Positions 26,390-38,160 of a stretch of DNA of 64,000 bases are shown here, piece after piece (position 1 is the first letter of the stretch; each line of letters opens with the position of its first letter). Both the position numbers and the translations under genes were made by a program. A model generated the notes under the pieces. That model saw nothing but the letters and a program-made list of their open reading frames with translations, did no database searches and was not told where the DNA came from. Origin of the DNA: JASFBA01 sp036172265 (GTDB lineage Bacteria; Chloroflexota; Chloroflexia; DTKN01). Location: contig JASFBA010000021.1 in the NCBI GenBank assembly GCA_036172265.1, forward strand, positions 12,729 through 76,728, in the 5' to 3' direction.

Positions 26390-29300
26390 GTGTACGTCCG
26401 CCAACTCCACCTTCAGGGCTTCAAGACCTTTGCTACCCGGACATCCTTTTCCTTCGGCCGAGGCATCACCGCCATTGTGGGCCCGAACGGTTCCGGGAAG
26501 AGCAACCTGGCCGATGCTCTGCGCTGGGTGCTTGGCGAACAGAGTTACTCCACCTTGCGCAGCCGGCGTACCGAAGACGTGATCTTCAGCGGAAGTCCCT
26601 CCCGCCCTCCGGCGGGAATGGCCGAGGTGACCCTCGTCCTCGATAACGAAGACGGCGCCCTCCCGATCGACTTCCCCGAAGTCGAGATCACTCGACGAGC
26701 CTATCGTTCCGGGGCAAACGAATATTTCCTCAACCGCCGCCGGGTGCGCCTGCAGGATATCGAGGAGGTGCTCGGCGGGTTGAGCGCTTCCTACGTCGTA
26801 ATTCACCAGGGACTGGTGGACGAGGCCCTTTCCCTCCGCCCGAGGGAACGCCGATTGCTCCTGGAGGAAGCGGCCGAGGTGCGGCGTTACCACGAACGCC
26901 GCCAGAAAGCGCTGGAGCGCCTCCGCGAAACCGCGGCCAACATGACCCGCCTTTCAGACCTGCGTAACGAACTCCTCCCCCGGCTACGGGCGCTGGAACG
27001 ACAATCGCAGCAAGTCCGGCAACGGGCCGGACTTGAGGCTTCCCTGCAAGAGGCGCTGCGCACTTGGTATCGCCTTCTCTGGGAGGAAGTTTCCTCCGCC
27101 CTGCGCCAGGCCGAACGGGAGGAGGAAGAAGCCCGAAACCGCCTGGAACTCCTCCGCGCTTCGGCGGAAGAAGTCATCCGACAGATCGCCTCCCTGCGGC
27201 AGGCTGTCCAGGAAAGCCGGCAAAAGGAGGAGGAACGTCGCCGGAAAGAGGGGGAAATACGTCGGCGGATCGGGACATTGCGCGAGCGACTGGCCCGCGC
27301 CCTCGGGGAAAGCCAGGCCTTGGAGCGTCACCGGGAGGAGTTGCGGGCAGAAGTCGCCCGTTACCGCCGGGAACTGGCCTTGCAAGAGGAGCGCCGGGCG
27401 TTCCTGGCCCAGGCCGGAAAGGCCCTGAAGGAACGGGTGCTGCAGGCCCAGGCCGGCCTCCAGAGACAACAGGAGCATTACCGGCAGGCCGAAACCGACC
27501 TCCGCTCCGTCCAACAGAACTTGCAAGCGCTTCAGGAACAGGAGCGCCGCCTGGAGCAACTTCGGGCCCGCGAAGAGGTGTTGGCACGGGAAGAGGCGGA
27601 GCGACGCCGCCTCCTGGAGGAATTGGCCGAGCAGAAGCGCCGATTGGAAGAGGAGAGGGCGCGCGCGATGGAGGAACAGGCCCGACGGGAGGAGGTTTGG
27701 ACCTCCCTGTGTGCTCGCCGGAAGGCGCTACAGGCTGAGGTGGAAAGCCGGCAGGAGGACCTTCGGAAACAGGATGAGGCGCAGGAATCGGCCCGCCTGC
27801 GTCTGGCCGACCTCCGTGCCCGACTTGAGACCTTGGAGGAGGACGATGCCACCTCGTTCCTGGAAGAATGGGCCCGTCGGCAGGGCCGGCCGGCCTTCTC
27901 CACCCTCTTGGACCGCCTGACCGTCCCCCGGGGGCTGCGGAAAGCCCTTGCCGCCGCCCTCGGCGTCCACCTCCTACCCTTGCTTTTCTCCACTTGGGAG
28001 GAAGCCCGGGAGGCGCTTCGCGCCCTGGAAGGGGCCAAGACTGGCTCGGCCACCTTCCTTCCCCGAGATGAACTTCGCCCACCCCCTTCGGCCCTCTCCG
28101 GGTCCCCTGCCCTGGGCAGCGAGGGCCTGCTGCTCGATCACCTGACTTGCCCCCGGGAGGATCGGCCGGCCCTGGCCTGCCTTCTGGGCCGCGTCCTCCT
28201 GGCGCGTGACCTGGAGGCGGCCCGCCGTATCGCCCGCGGCATCCCGGCCGGATGGCTGGTGGTAACCCGAGAGGGGGAAGCCGTCACCGCCGAGGGTGTC
28301 CTTTCCGGCGGAAAGCTGTGGGAAGATGCCCTGGAGCGCCGAGAAGAGCGCCGCCGGCTGGCCCGCGCCACGGCCGAGGTGGAAGTGCAGGTTGTGGAGG
28401 GAGAACGCAAACGGACCGAAACCCGAGAGCGGCTGGCCGCCGCTCAGGCGGCCCTGACCGCCCTGGCGACGGAGATGGAGGAGAAGCGCCTCGCCCGAGA
28501 GGAAGGCGCTCGACATCTCCTCGACCTGGATCTGAGTCTGGAGCGTCTGGAGGAAGAAATCGGCCGGCAGAGCCTCCGTCTGGAAGAACTGTCCGGGGAA
28601 AGGGGCCGCCTTGAAGAGGAAATGCAGGCATCCGCTCCAGGAGAGGCAAACCGCCGTCTGGTCCTTCAGGAGGAACTGGAGCAAGCCCGGGTGAGGGAAG
28701 AGCAGGCCCGGGAGGAATTCCTCCGGGCCCGCCGGTCCCTGGAGGAAGCCCGCCTGGTCTGGGCCGTGGCCCGGAAAGAGGAGGAGAACCAGCGCGCCCT
28801 GGAGGAAATGGTGCAGCAGGGCGTTCGAGGGCTTCAGAGGCAGGTGGAAAAGGGGGAGAAACGTCTGGAGGAGATAGGGCGTCGGTTGGAAGCGCAAGCG
28901 GCCCAGATCGCTTCCTGGGAGGCCGAACTGGCCGGCCTGGAGCAAGAGATAGCCGCGCTCGAGGAAGTTTCTGCTCCTCCTTCCCTACGGGAGTTGGAAG
29001 AGAAAGAAGCGGAGGAGGCCCGCTTACGGGAGGAGATTCTGGCCTGGGAAACGGCCGCCAGCCGGGCTGCCCTAGCCGTTCAGCGCTGGCGGGATGCCCG
29101 GCGGGAACTCCTCCAGCGTGCCCTTGCAGAGATCGGCCCCGAGGCCAGTGCCTACGGGCCGGCCGGCGAGGCCCTCCTGAACGCCCTCCTATCCTCTCCC
29201 CCGGAGTGGACCCGCCTGCCCCTCGACCCGAACCTGACCAGGGAGGAAGTGGAGCGACGGGTGGCCCACCTGCGCGAGGAGGTCCGTCGCATCGGCCCGG

Positions 29301-29956
29301 TCAACCCGCTGGCGGAAGAGGAATATCGGGAGACCCAAGAGCGCTACGATTTCCTCGGGCAACAACTCCAAGACCTACACGATGCCGCCCGCTCCCTGGA
29401 GCAGGTCGTTGCCGAACTGGACCGGGCGATGGAGCAGCGCTTTCATGAGACGTTCGAAGCGGTGCAACGCGAGTTCCAGGCCTATTTCACCCGCCTCTTC
29501 GGAGGGGGAAGCGCCGCCCTGCGCCTGGTGCGCCTGGAGGAGGAAGACGGCGGGCTGAGCGGGCTGGGGGTGGAGATTACGGCCCGCCCTCCGGGGAAAC
29601 GGGCCCACAGCCTGGCCCTCCTCTCTGGCGGGGAACGGGCGCTCACCTCGGCCGCCCTTCTCTTTGCCATCCTCAAGGTGAATCCCCGCCCCTTCTGCCT
29701 CCTGGACGAGGTGGACGCCATGCTGGACGAGGCCAACGTGGGACGCTTCCGGGAATGCCTGCTGGAACTGGCTTCCCGCACCCAGTTCATCCTCATCACT
29801 CACAACCGGGGCACCATCGAGGCCGCCGACCTCCTTTACGGCGTCTCCATGGCCGATGACGGCACCTCGCGGGTCCTTTCGCTGCGGCTGGAGGAACAGG
29901 GGAGCCCGGGATCGCCCAAGGACGGTCAGGGCGCACCGGCGGTGCACCCTAACTGA
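26390..29956 (+). CDS. smc: Chromosome segregation protein SMC
   Basis: 1188 residues from GTG 26390, directly after the response-regulator stop. The N-terminal head has Walker A GPNGSGKS at 31-38. Long Glu/Arg/Leu-rich coiled coils flank a hinge at about 485-640. The C-terminal head has signature LSGGERALTSAALLF and Walker B FCLLDEVDAMLDE. It is the bacterial condensin ATPase. ScpA and ScpB are not in the window. The last 25 residues are low-complexity. Confidence 0.97.
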   Translation: MYVRQLHLQGFKTFATRTSFSFGRGITAIVGPNGSGKSNLADALRWVLGEQSYSTLRSRRTEDVIFSGSPSRPPAGMAEVTLVLDNEDGALPIDFPEVEITRRAYRSGANEYFLNRRRVRLQDIEEVLGGLSASYVVIHQGLVDEALSLRPRERRLLLEEAAEVRRYHERRQKALERLRETAANMTRLSDLRNELLPRLRALERQSQQVRQRAGLEASLQEALRTWYRLLWEEVSSALRQAEREEEEARNRLELLRASAEEVIRQIASLRQAVQESRQKEEERRRKEGEIRRRIGTLRERLARALGESQALERHREELRAEVARYRRELALQEERRAFLAQAGKALKERVLQAQAGLQRQQEHYRQAETDLRSVQQNLQALQEQERRLEQLRAREEVLAREEAERRRLLEELAEQKRRLEEERARAMEEQARREEVWTSLCARRKALQAEVESRQEDLRKQDEAQESARLRLADLRARLETLEEDDATSFLEEWARRQGRPAFSTLLDRLTVPRGLRKALAAALGVHLLPLLFSTWEEAREALRALEGAKTGSATFLPRDELRPPPSALSGSPALGSEGLLLDHLTCPREDRPALACLLGRVLLARDLEAARRIARGIPAGWLVVTREGEAVTAEGVLSGGKLWEDALERREERRRLARATAEVEVQVVEGERKRTETRERLAAAQAALTALATEMEEKRLAREEGARHLLDLDLSLERLEEEIGRQSLRLEELSGERGRLEEEMQASAPGEANRRLVLQEELEQARVREEQAREEFLRARRSLEEARLVWAVARKEEENQRALEEMVQQGVRGLQRQVEKGEKRLEEIGRRLEAQAAQIASWEAELAGLEQEIAALEEVSAPPSLRELEEKEAEEARLREEILAWETAASRAALAVQRWRDARRELLQRALAEIGPEASAYGPAGEALLNALLSSPPEWTRLPLDPNLTREEVERRVAHLREEVRRIGPVNPLAEEEYRETQERYDFLGQQLQDLHDAARSLEQVVAELDRAMEQRFHETFEAVQREFQAYFTRLFGGGSAALRLVRLEEEDGGLSGLGVEITARPPGKRAHSLALLSGGERALTSAALLFAILKVNPRPFCLLDEVDAMLDEANVGRFRECLLELASRTQFILITHNRGTIEAADLLYGVSMADDGTSRVLSLRLEEQGSPGSPKDGQGAPAVHPN

Positions 29957-29997
29957 CCCTCTGGGCCGGCCCTGGAGCAGAAAAAACACCGTACATC

Positions 29998-30325
29998 TTC
30001 CTTTGCCTATCTCGCCCGATGACCCTCCTACCCCGAAGGCAGGAGACCGGTGTCCCTCCCCCTGGATGGGGGAGGTCAGGAGGGGGTGAAGGGCCGCCGG
30101 CGTCGCTCTTCTCCATCAGGGGAGGGGGACAAGGCGGGAACCCGGTGTCCCTCCCCCTGGATGGGGGAGGTCAGGGGGGTGAAGGGCCGCCGACGTCGCT
30201 CTTCTCCATCAGAGGAGGGGGACAAGGCGGGAACCCGGTGTCCCTCCCCCTGGATGGGGGAGGGCAGGGGGGAAGGGCCGCCGGCGTCGCTCTTCTCCAT
30301 CAGGGGAGGGGGACTTGATACCTAT
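29998..30325 (+). repeat. Tandem repeat element A (about 3 units of 93-95 bp)
   Basis: Three similar units start near 30049, 30144 and 30237. Each contains the hairpin CCTCCCCC/GGGGGAGG. The left flank (30001-30046) and the right boundary (CTATAGG near 30320) match, in reverse complement, the flanks of element B at 57188-57841. Short open frames translating the repeat are artefacts. Confidence 0.85.
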
Positions 30326-30593
30326 AGGGCGAAGTTACCCCGCCCCTACAAATTTGCCCATCCAGAAATACGCATCCCCCTGGCCCCCTGTCAGCATATC
30401 GGGCTTGACAAGTATAGTATAATGGAAGTGTAAACCTGGTCCGACTCCTTGCTGCTGAAATCCCGATCTCAACACTGTTCAAACAAGCGGGCGAAAGCCG
30501 GTCGAGGAGCGGGCTTGCCCCTGCGGGCCGAACTCGTGACCCGGCCCGTAGAGCCGTATCGAGACCGAGTGGGCGATTCTGTGGAGGTGCCCC
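30326..30593 (+). other. Intergenic region before the interrupted metalloprotease gene
   Basis: No coding signal is seen. TTGACA at about 30405 lies only 7 bp from a TATAAT at about 30418, so these do not form a normal promoter together, although the TATAAT may still act. GTGGAGGTGCCCC precedes the ATG at 30594. Confidence 0.5.
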
Positions 30594-32750
30594 ATGAAGC
30601 GCGCACGAACGTTGGGGATCGGAGTTTTTCTCATCCTGGGGCTGATCGGTCCGATGTCCCCTGTCCAAGGGGCCGAGATCCGATCCCCCCGACCGGCCGG
30701 ACTGCTCCAGCCGCCAACCGCCGGCTTCCTTTCCAACAGTCCCATCTGCTTGGGCCAAACGGCCGTCTTCACCGACACGAGCAGCGGGGAGATCTTCTAC
30801 CACGAATGGGATTTCGGCGATGGGGCCGTGGGCACAGGCTCCACGCCACGACACGGCTATTTCTGGCCGGGCACCTACACGGTAACCCTCACCGTGGGAG
30901 GCCCGGAGGGTAGCGATTCCTATGGCGACACCTTCGAGGTCCTGCCGGCCACCGAGGCCTTCTTCTGGGTCGAACCGTCGGAAGCCATCGTCGGCCGACC
31001 AGTGCACTTCCTGAACGTTTCCCAGGGGGCCACCGGCTACTAGTGGGACATGGGCGACGGGACGCTGAGCACAGAGATCAGCCCGACCCACACCTACACC
31101 GAGGCCGGCGACTATGTCGTGCAACTGACCGCCCTAGCCGCTGCCCCCTGCCAGAACTCGGTCTATACGACCACGCTCCACGTCCGCTACCGTACCTTCC
31201 TGAGCGTGGCCTACCGGGCGGCGGATCCGTCCGTCCCCTACCTGGAGGTGGAGACGCTGGCCGTGTCCTCCACCGGTCCGCACCAGGCCGACGGGCAGGA
31301 TGTGGCCACCATCGTGGTCACGGCCACAGCAGCCGACGGAAGCCCGGTGCCCGGCCGGAATGTGGCGGTGGAACTGTATGCCGGGGAGGACCTTGGGGGC
31401 GCCTACCCGGCCACCGATAACGGCGACGGCACCTATACCGCCCAGGTCACCTCCACCGTGGCGGCCGACTTCCTGGTCTTGGCCGTCGAGTACGGCTCCC
31501 ACCAGGTGGCCACCACCACCCTCTCCTTCCTGCCGGGGACACCCCAGACCATCGCCTGGGTCGAGGTGGTCCGGCCGGCCGACACAATCACTAAGGATAC
31601 CGCCCTCCTGACGGCCGTGGTGGAGGATGCCTGGGGCAACCGGGTGCCGACCACGACTGCTCCCATTAGTTTCACCACCGACTTCGGTTCCCTGGTCTCA
31701 TGGGAGGAGGAAGGCTATTACCACGCCCGCGTCCAAGCCACCGACTATGGGGTGGCCCATGTCCAGGCCGCCGGTTCGGTCGTTGGGCCCTCCCCGGCAA
31801 TGACCGAGGCGGCTTTCTTGCCCCTTTACCTCGAGTTCCGCACCATGCCGGGCGTGGGCGGGGAACTGGCCGTGGACGTGATCGTCTGGGCCCCCAAGGC
31901 CGACCTGGGGATGTACAACCTGGAACTGACCTTTGATCCCCACGTCTTACACTTCAAAGGCATGCTGGACGGCGACCCGACCGATCCGTTCCCTGCCCCC
32001 TCTTACTCTATCTCTGGCACAAACACGATCGTCTTCCACCAAATAAACTCTGGCGGAGAGCCCACCCCAGAGCGCATCCACCTTGCCACCAGCTTCTTCG
32101 ACGTCTTCGTCGAGGCAGACCTGACCCCCCTTTCCCTACACCTGCTGAAAGACGATGTCCGCAGCCTGATGGATGTCTACGGCAACCCTCTGCTGCCCCA
32201 GGAACTCTACGACCTCCTGCAGCCCCGTTTGACCTGGTGGCTGCCCTTTTTCCTCAAATGGCCCAAACCGGTCTGCCTCAAGGTCTGGCTGGCGCCGGGA
32301 GCCACGCCGAACCTGGCCGGCCACACTTTGACGTTGAACGATATCTATTGGCGGAACGTGCCCCGATGCTGCCCCTGGTTCCTTTTCTTCCCGGTTACCA
32401 ACACCATCAGACCCGTGGACTGGAATAAGATCAACCAGGGTCCTCCGCAGTTGGATAGATCGGAGCGGGATGCCCTACGTGCCCGCTACAATCGTGCCCG
32501 CTGCATCAACGTCATTTATGCCCCGGACAACTCTTTAGGAGGCACCGGCGTCACGATCCCAGGCGACGGCATCATCATAGACGGCGATGCGCTCGCCAAC
32601 ACCCTGGCCCACGAGGTCGGGCACTACTACGGGCTGCGGGACCGATATGCAGCCGGGGCTGCAATTAACCTGATGTACGGATACGGCAACCCGGGCAAGT
32701 GGATCTTGACGCCGGCCCAGTGCGCCGTCATCACCGCGAACGACCCATAG
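30594..32750 (+). pseudogene. Secreted PKD/cohesin-like metzincin protease interrupted by an in-frame TAG
   Basis: One frame of 718 codons is broken by a single amber codon at 31041-31043. The first part has a signal peptide (LGIGVFLILGLIGPMSPVQG) and a PKD domain with YHEWDFGDG. The TAG falls inside the second PKD, between Tyr and Trp in Y-stop-WDMGDG, where other PKD domains have an ordinary residue. After it come an invasin-like Ig unit (DGTYTAQVTST), a cohesin-like domain (MYNLELTFDPHVLHFKGM) and a C-terminal metzincin site HEVGHYYGLRD starting near residue 673. Nonsense mutation, sequencing error or amber readthrough are all possible. The downstream frame has no convincing start of its own. 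Confidence 0.75.
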
Positions 32751-32851
32751 GTTAGGCGTCGCTGGCAAGCCGGCGAAGCGGTTCGCCCTATCCGAAAGTG
32801 CCGGGCGGAGGAAACCTCGCCTCGTTCCCTCTACCGGGGACGGGGAGAAGG

Positions 32852-33010
32852 AGACCGGACACCGGCAAAATTACCTTATGTTGCACTTGATAAGCGTTCG
32901 TCCTTCCACCAAGAGGCCATTTTATCGGCGATTCCCCCACCGGGGGGCCGTGAGTCAGGACAGCGATGGCGTTTTTGCCCCACCAGGCGAAATTTGCCAG
33001 AATCGGCGAG
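32852..33010 (-). repeat. Dispersed repeat, copy 1
   Basis: Read on the minus strand, 32852-32940 matches 58034-58116 (shared phrases CAACATAAGGT and CCGGTGTCC). The part near 32920-33010 resembles 63350-63449. No coding signal is seen. Together with the palindrome at 33014 it fills the space between the protease gene and the gene remnant. Confidence 0.6.
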
Positions 33011-33013
33011 TAA

Positions 33014-33040
33014 GTAGGCGAAGGCACTGCCCTCGCCTAC
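33014..33040 (+). repeat. REP-like palindrome
   Basis: Imperfect inverted repeat of the type GTAGGCGAAGGC/GCCCTCGCCTAC. Related palindromes are at 37989, 49852 and 50790. Confidence 0.6.
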
Positions 33041-33054
33041 CCGGCGGCCGGTAG

Positions 33055-33444
33055 ACGCGGCCGTCCATCCTCATTATAATTGCCTACGGCTGCGGGCAGG
33101 ACACTGCCTCGGCCCGGGTGGAGGTATATCCGCCGGCGGTATGTGAACCGGTGGACATCCTTACTTACACGGCCCAGATTTCCGGCTGTATCGCCACCTT
33201 TGAGGCGGTGCTGGCCGGCACCGCGCCGTTCGAGTACCTCTGGAATTTCGGCACCTTCGGCGCCTACACCACAGTGAACCCTGTGGTGAACTTCCAGGCA
33301 ACGGGCACTTACACCGGGACGCTTTGGGCATGGAACTGCACCGGGCAGTACTCGGACACGATGGCACTGGAGGTGCGCGTGGAGTGCGCCCCACCGGTGC
33401 ACCACTACATCATCTACCTGCCGCTGGTGCTGCGGAACGGCTAG
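33055..33444 (+). pseudogene. 3' remnant of a secreted PKD-type protein
   Basis: The open frame starts just after a TAG at 33052 and has no plausible start codon. It encodes the end of one beta domain (AYGCGQDTASARVEVYP), a degenerate PKD (APFEYLWNFGTFGAY), and the terminal motif YIIYLPLVLRNG also found in the surface protein at 18084. The missing 5' end abuts the dispersed repeat and REP palindrome, suggesting truncation by repeat insertion or recombination. An ATG at 33118 without a Shine-Dalgarno sequence is unlikely to be used. Confidence 0.65.
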
Positions 33445-33715
33445 CCAGTCTCTGACAACCGGCTCGTAGCACAGGCTTTGGGGACTGGACAAAATAACCG
33501 GATAAAACAGAACGCTCCTGCCGATCCCGCCTGGACATGGAACGTCCGGCGAGACCTGGAAGGCAAGACCTTCGGGTCTTTTCTGTAGGGGCGACCCTCG
33601 TGGCCGCCCACCGGGGCAACCACGGGGGGTGCCCTTACTGGGGATGCTCCGTATGGTCTACCGGGGGGGGCGACCCCTGTGGTCGCCCTCACCTCCCGGA
33701 GCAAGGAGGAATGAA

Positions 33716-34570
33716 TTGGGAAACCCCAAGCGCGCCCTGGTCCTTTCCGGCGGCGGTGGGCGGGGTGCATACGCCTGCGGAGTTTACAAATACCTGGAGG
33801 AAGTCGGCTTTGTGCCGGACATCCTGGTGGGCACCTCTATCGGCGCCCTCAATGCCGCCGCCATCGCCTCTGGGAAAAGCGCTTCTGAACTGGAGCGCCT
33901 CTGGTTGAAAACCCGCACCCGCGACATCCAGCGCTTCTGGCGCCTTCCGCCCTGGCGCTCTATCTACGACACTTCTCCTTGGCGCAAAACCATCTACCGC
34001 TTCGTTGACTTTGAACGGCTGAACCAAAGCCGACAACACGTCCTCATCTGTGCCACCGCCGTAGAAGACGGCGACCTGCACATCTTCGACAACCGGAAAG
34101 ACATCCTGACTCCCGACCACATCCTGGCCAGTTGCTCGATCCCGGTGGTCTATCCCTGGACGCGCATCGGGGACATCCATTACTGGGACGGGGCGGTGAT
34201 GGCCAACACGCCGCTAGGAATAGCGGCCAATGCCGGCGCAGAGGAGGCGGTGGTGGTGCTCCTCTCTTCGGTAGGGATGCGGCGACAGGCCCTGCCGCGC
34301 CGGCCCTGGGAGGCCCTGGCCACCGTGCTCGACCTGGCCCTTTCTGCCACCTTCGAGTTCGACCTCAAGCAACTGGAGCGCATCAACCGCCTGGTGGGGG
34401 AAGGGTTGGACAGAAGCCACCGAATTATCCGCACCCACGTCGTCGTCCCCAGCCAGGATACCAGCGTGCTGCGCATCATCCGTTACGATCCGGCGGTCAG
34501 CCAACGGCTGATCGAACTCGGCTATGCGGATGCAAAGAGGACGCTGGCGGAGAAGATGGGGGCAGCCTAG
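33716..34570 (+). CDS. Patatin-like phospholipase family protein
   Basis: 284 residues from TTG 33716, with AAGGAGG 6 nt upstream; upstream in-frame codons fall in repeat-like DNA. The oxyanion loop SGGGGRGAY (11-19), nucleophile elbow GTSIG (Ser41) and catalytic DGA (Asp158 in YWDGAV) are intact. A cytoplasmic lipid acyl hydrolase is expected; there is no signal peptide. The natural substrate is unknown. It converges on yvcK with an 8-bp gap. Confidence 0.93.
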   Translation: MGNPKRALVLSGGGGRGAYACGVYKYLEEVGFVPDILVGTSIGALNAAAIASGKSASELERLWLKTRTRDIQRFWRLPPWRSIYDTSPWRKTIYRFVDFERLNQSRQHVLICATAVEDGDLHIFDNRKDILTPDHILASCSIPVVYPWTRIGDIHYWDGAVMANTPLGIAANAGAEEAVVVLLSSVGMRRQALPRRPWEALATVLDLALSATFEFDLKQLERINRLVGEGLDRSHRIIRTHVVVPSQDTSVLRIIRYDPAVSQRLIELGYADAKRTLAEKMGAA

Positions 34571-34578
34571 ACGGCTGC

Positions 34579-35832
34579 TCAGGCCGAATATCCCCAGGCC
34601 AGTTGCCGTTCCATCAGTTCGGCGATGGCCTGGGCTAGTTTCTCGTCGTCATGGCGGATGACCACCATGCTGCGCTTTTCCATCCGTCCGTCCACAACGA
34701 CCGGGATGTCGTCGCGGATCTCGGCCACCAGGTCGCGCTGCAGGAGGATGGCCCCTTCAACCAGGAGGGTCTCGGCGTTCCCTTCGATGGAGAGGCTGGA
34801 GGAAGGTCGGTCCACCGCCGGGTTATACGCGATCGGCTCAGCGTTCAACTGGCGGTAGCGCGAGAGAACCCGTTCGGAGATAGGTCCGGAGTTGACCAAG
34901 GCGAAATCGGGGGTGAAGCCGGCGTGCTCGTGCAGGGCGCGCAGATGGTCGGAGAGAGAATAGCCCTCGGTCTGGCCGGGTTCGGTCATAATATTACAAA
35001 GGAAGAGTTTGGCCGCTCGGCTGCGGCGAAGGGCTTCCACCACCGGTGGGGTCAGGCAGGGGAGAAGGCCGGTGTAGAGGCTGGCTGGCCCCAGGATAAC
35101 CAGTTCGGCCTGCTCCACGGCCTCGACGGCCTCAGGGGCGGGCTCCAGGCCGGCCTGGGACTGTCGGGCCAGTTCCTGAAAACCGTTGCCCAAGACACCG
35201 GCCTCCTTGATCTTACGTCCCAGGAAAACCCGGCGGATGGGGGCACTTTTCTTTTCGGCCCCGACGGCATCCATGCCCACCAGGAAGGTGCCGTCCTCCA
35301 GTTCGGCATAGAGGGACACATCCTCCCGGGTGGGGAAAAGAACCCGTCCTCCGGAGAGGCGCAGTTCCTCCTCCATTCGGGAAAAGATGCGGCTGCTTTC
35401 CAGGCCGGTAGTGATGACGCGCACGTGCAGGTCGCGTCCCTGGCGGCGCAGGGCGCGCAGGAGGAGCACCGTTCCCGTGCTTCCCCCGATGACCACCACC
35501 CGTTTGCCCCGCTCGCTGCGGGCGTGGCGGTAGACCACTTCGGCCAGGCTGCGCTTTTGCTCAGGGGCTAGGGCCGCAAGGAGGGTGCGGCTCAGCCGGT
35601 TCAAGGCCAAAAGGATCAGCCCTATCCCCACGGCCAGGAACAGGAGGCCGCGGACCAGACGCGGGATGAACTGCAGGGTGAGGTAATAGGTCCAGGCCGG
35701 GAACTCTTCCGTGCGGTAGAGTTGCACCAGGATGTAGGCCACGCCCAGCGCCAGAAGCAGGATGCCCAGGAAAAGGCAGAGCAGCCAGCGCTTGATCTTC
35801 ATCCCCGGGACGAACCACTTCCAGAAGTCCAT
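34579..35832 (-). CDS. Divergent YvcK/CofD-family protein with N-terminal membrane helices
   Basis: 417 residues. Two hydrophobic helices (about 14-36 and 60-80) precede a Rossmann-like YvcK/CofD domain. The family phrases LGPASLYTGLLPCLTPPVVEAL, LFLCNIMTEPGQTEGYSLSDH and YNPAVD-like segments are clear. The nucleotide loop is GGSTGT instead of GGGTGL, and the usual DDGGSSG segment is absent. YvcK proteins bind UDP-GlcNAc and affect carbon partitioning and the cell wall. The gene starts 4 bp after glmS, whose product begins UDP-GlcNAc synthesis, which supports the assignment. Confidence 0.8.
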   Translation of the reverse strand: MDFWKWFVPGMKIKRWLLCLFLGILLLALGVAYILVQLYRTEEFPAWTYYLTLQFIPRLVRGLLFLAVGIGLILLALNRLSRTLLAALAPEQKRSLAEVVYRHARSERGKRVVVIGGSTGTVLLLRALRRQGRDLHVRVITTGLESSRIFSRMEEELRLSGGRVLFPTREDVSLYAELEDGTFLVGMDAVGAEKKSAPIRRVFLGRKIKEAGVLGNGFQELARQSQAGLEPAPEAVEAVEQAELVILGPASLYTGLLPCLTPPVVEALRRSRAAKLFLCNIMTEPGQTEGYSLSDHLRALHEHAGFTPDFALVNSGPISERVLSRYRQLNAEPIAYNPAVDRPSSSLSIEGNAETLLVEGAILLQRDLVAEIRDDIPVVVDGRMEKRSMVVIRHDDEKLAQAIAELMERQLAWGYSA

Positions 35833-35836
35833 CGCC

Positions 35837-37678
<1,842 letters not shown>

Positions 37679-37722
37679 CGCCGACTCCAGACGAAAACTC
37701 GGCCTATCGGCCGTGTAGCGGC

Positions 37723-37751
37723 AGTATAGCACAGGACGGGAGGAGAAGCAA
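37723..37751 (-). promoter_or_regulatory. glmS-yvcK promoter
   Basis: On the minus strand TTGCTT (37751-37746) and TATACT (37728-37723) have a 17-bp spacer. Confidence 0.6.
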
Positions 37752-38160
37752 ATGGGCAGAGGGAGACCGGAGGGCGAGGCTCCGGCCGAGCCGATAGGGG
37801 ACGGGATAAGGAGACAAGGAGATGGGGAGAGAGCAGGGCTCAGGGCGCAGGATCGAGGGAGTAAGCATGGCCCTGTCTCCTAAGCCCTTCTGTGGCAGGT
37901 CTGGCTTCCCCTGGGAGGGCGAACCCCCTTAGCCGAGGCCCTTGTCCTCGGAGCGGGCTGGTCCACTCCCATAACGCCGGTAGCCCCGGGTAGGCGAGGG
38001 CCAGGCCCTCGTCTACCCGGCCGCTTTTTCCCCCGGCTTAGAAGGAGGCCCATTTCATCTTCTGCTTTCTACCGCCCCTTCGCTTTCCCTTCAAGGCGCC
38101 TTCACACCGGTCGGCTATACTCATCTTGTCGGTAGAAAGAGCGCATTAGGAGGTGAAGCG
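37752..38160 (+). other. Intergenic region with a REP-like palindrome
   Basis: About 400 bp with no coding signal. It holds purine-rich sequence, a palindrome GGTAGGCGAGGGC/GCCCTCGTCTACC at 37988-38017, and AGGAGGTGAAGCG just before the next gene. A TATACT near 38116 lacks a recognisable -35 partner. Confidence 0.5.

Noticed and set aside
30405..30423. Promoter from TTGACA and TATAAT upstream of the interrupted protease
   Set aside because: The hexamers are only 7 bp apart, which cannot form a sigma-A promoter, and no alternative partner is visible at 16-18 bp.
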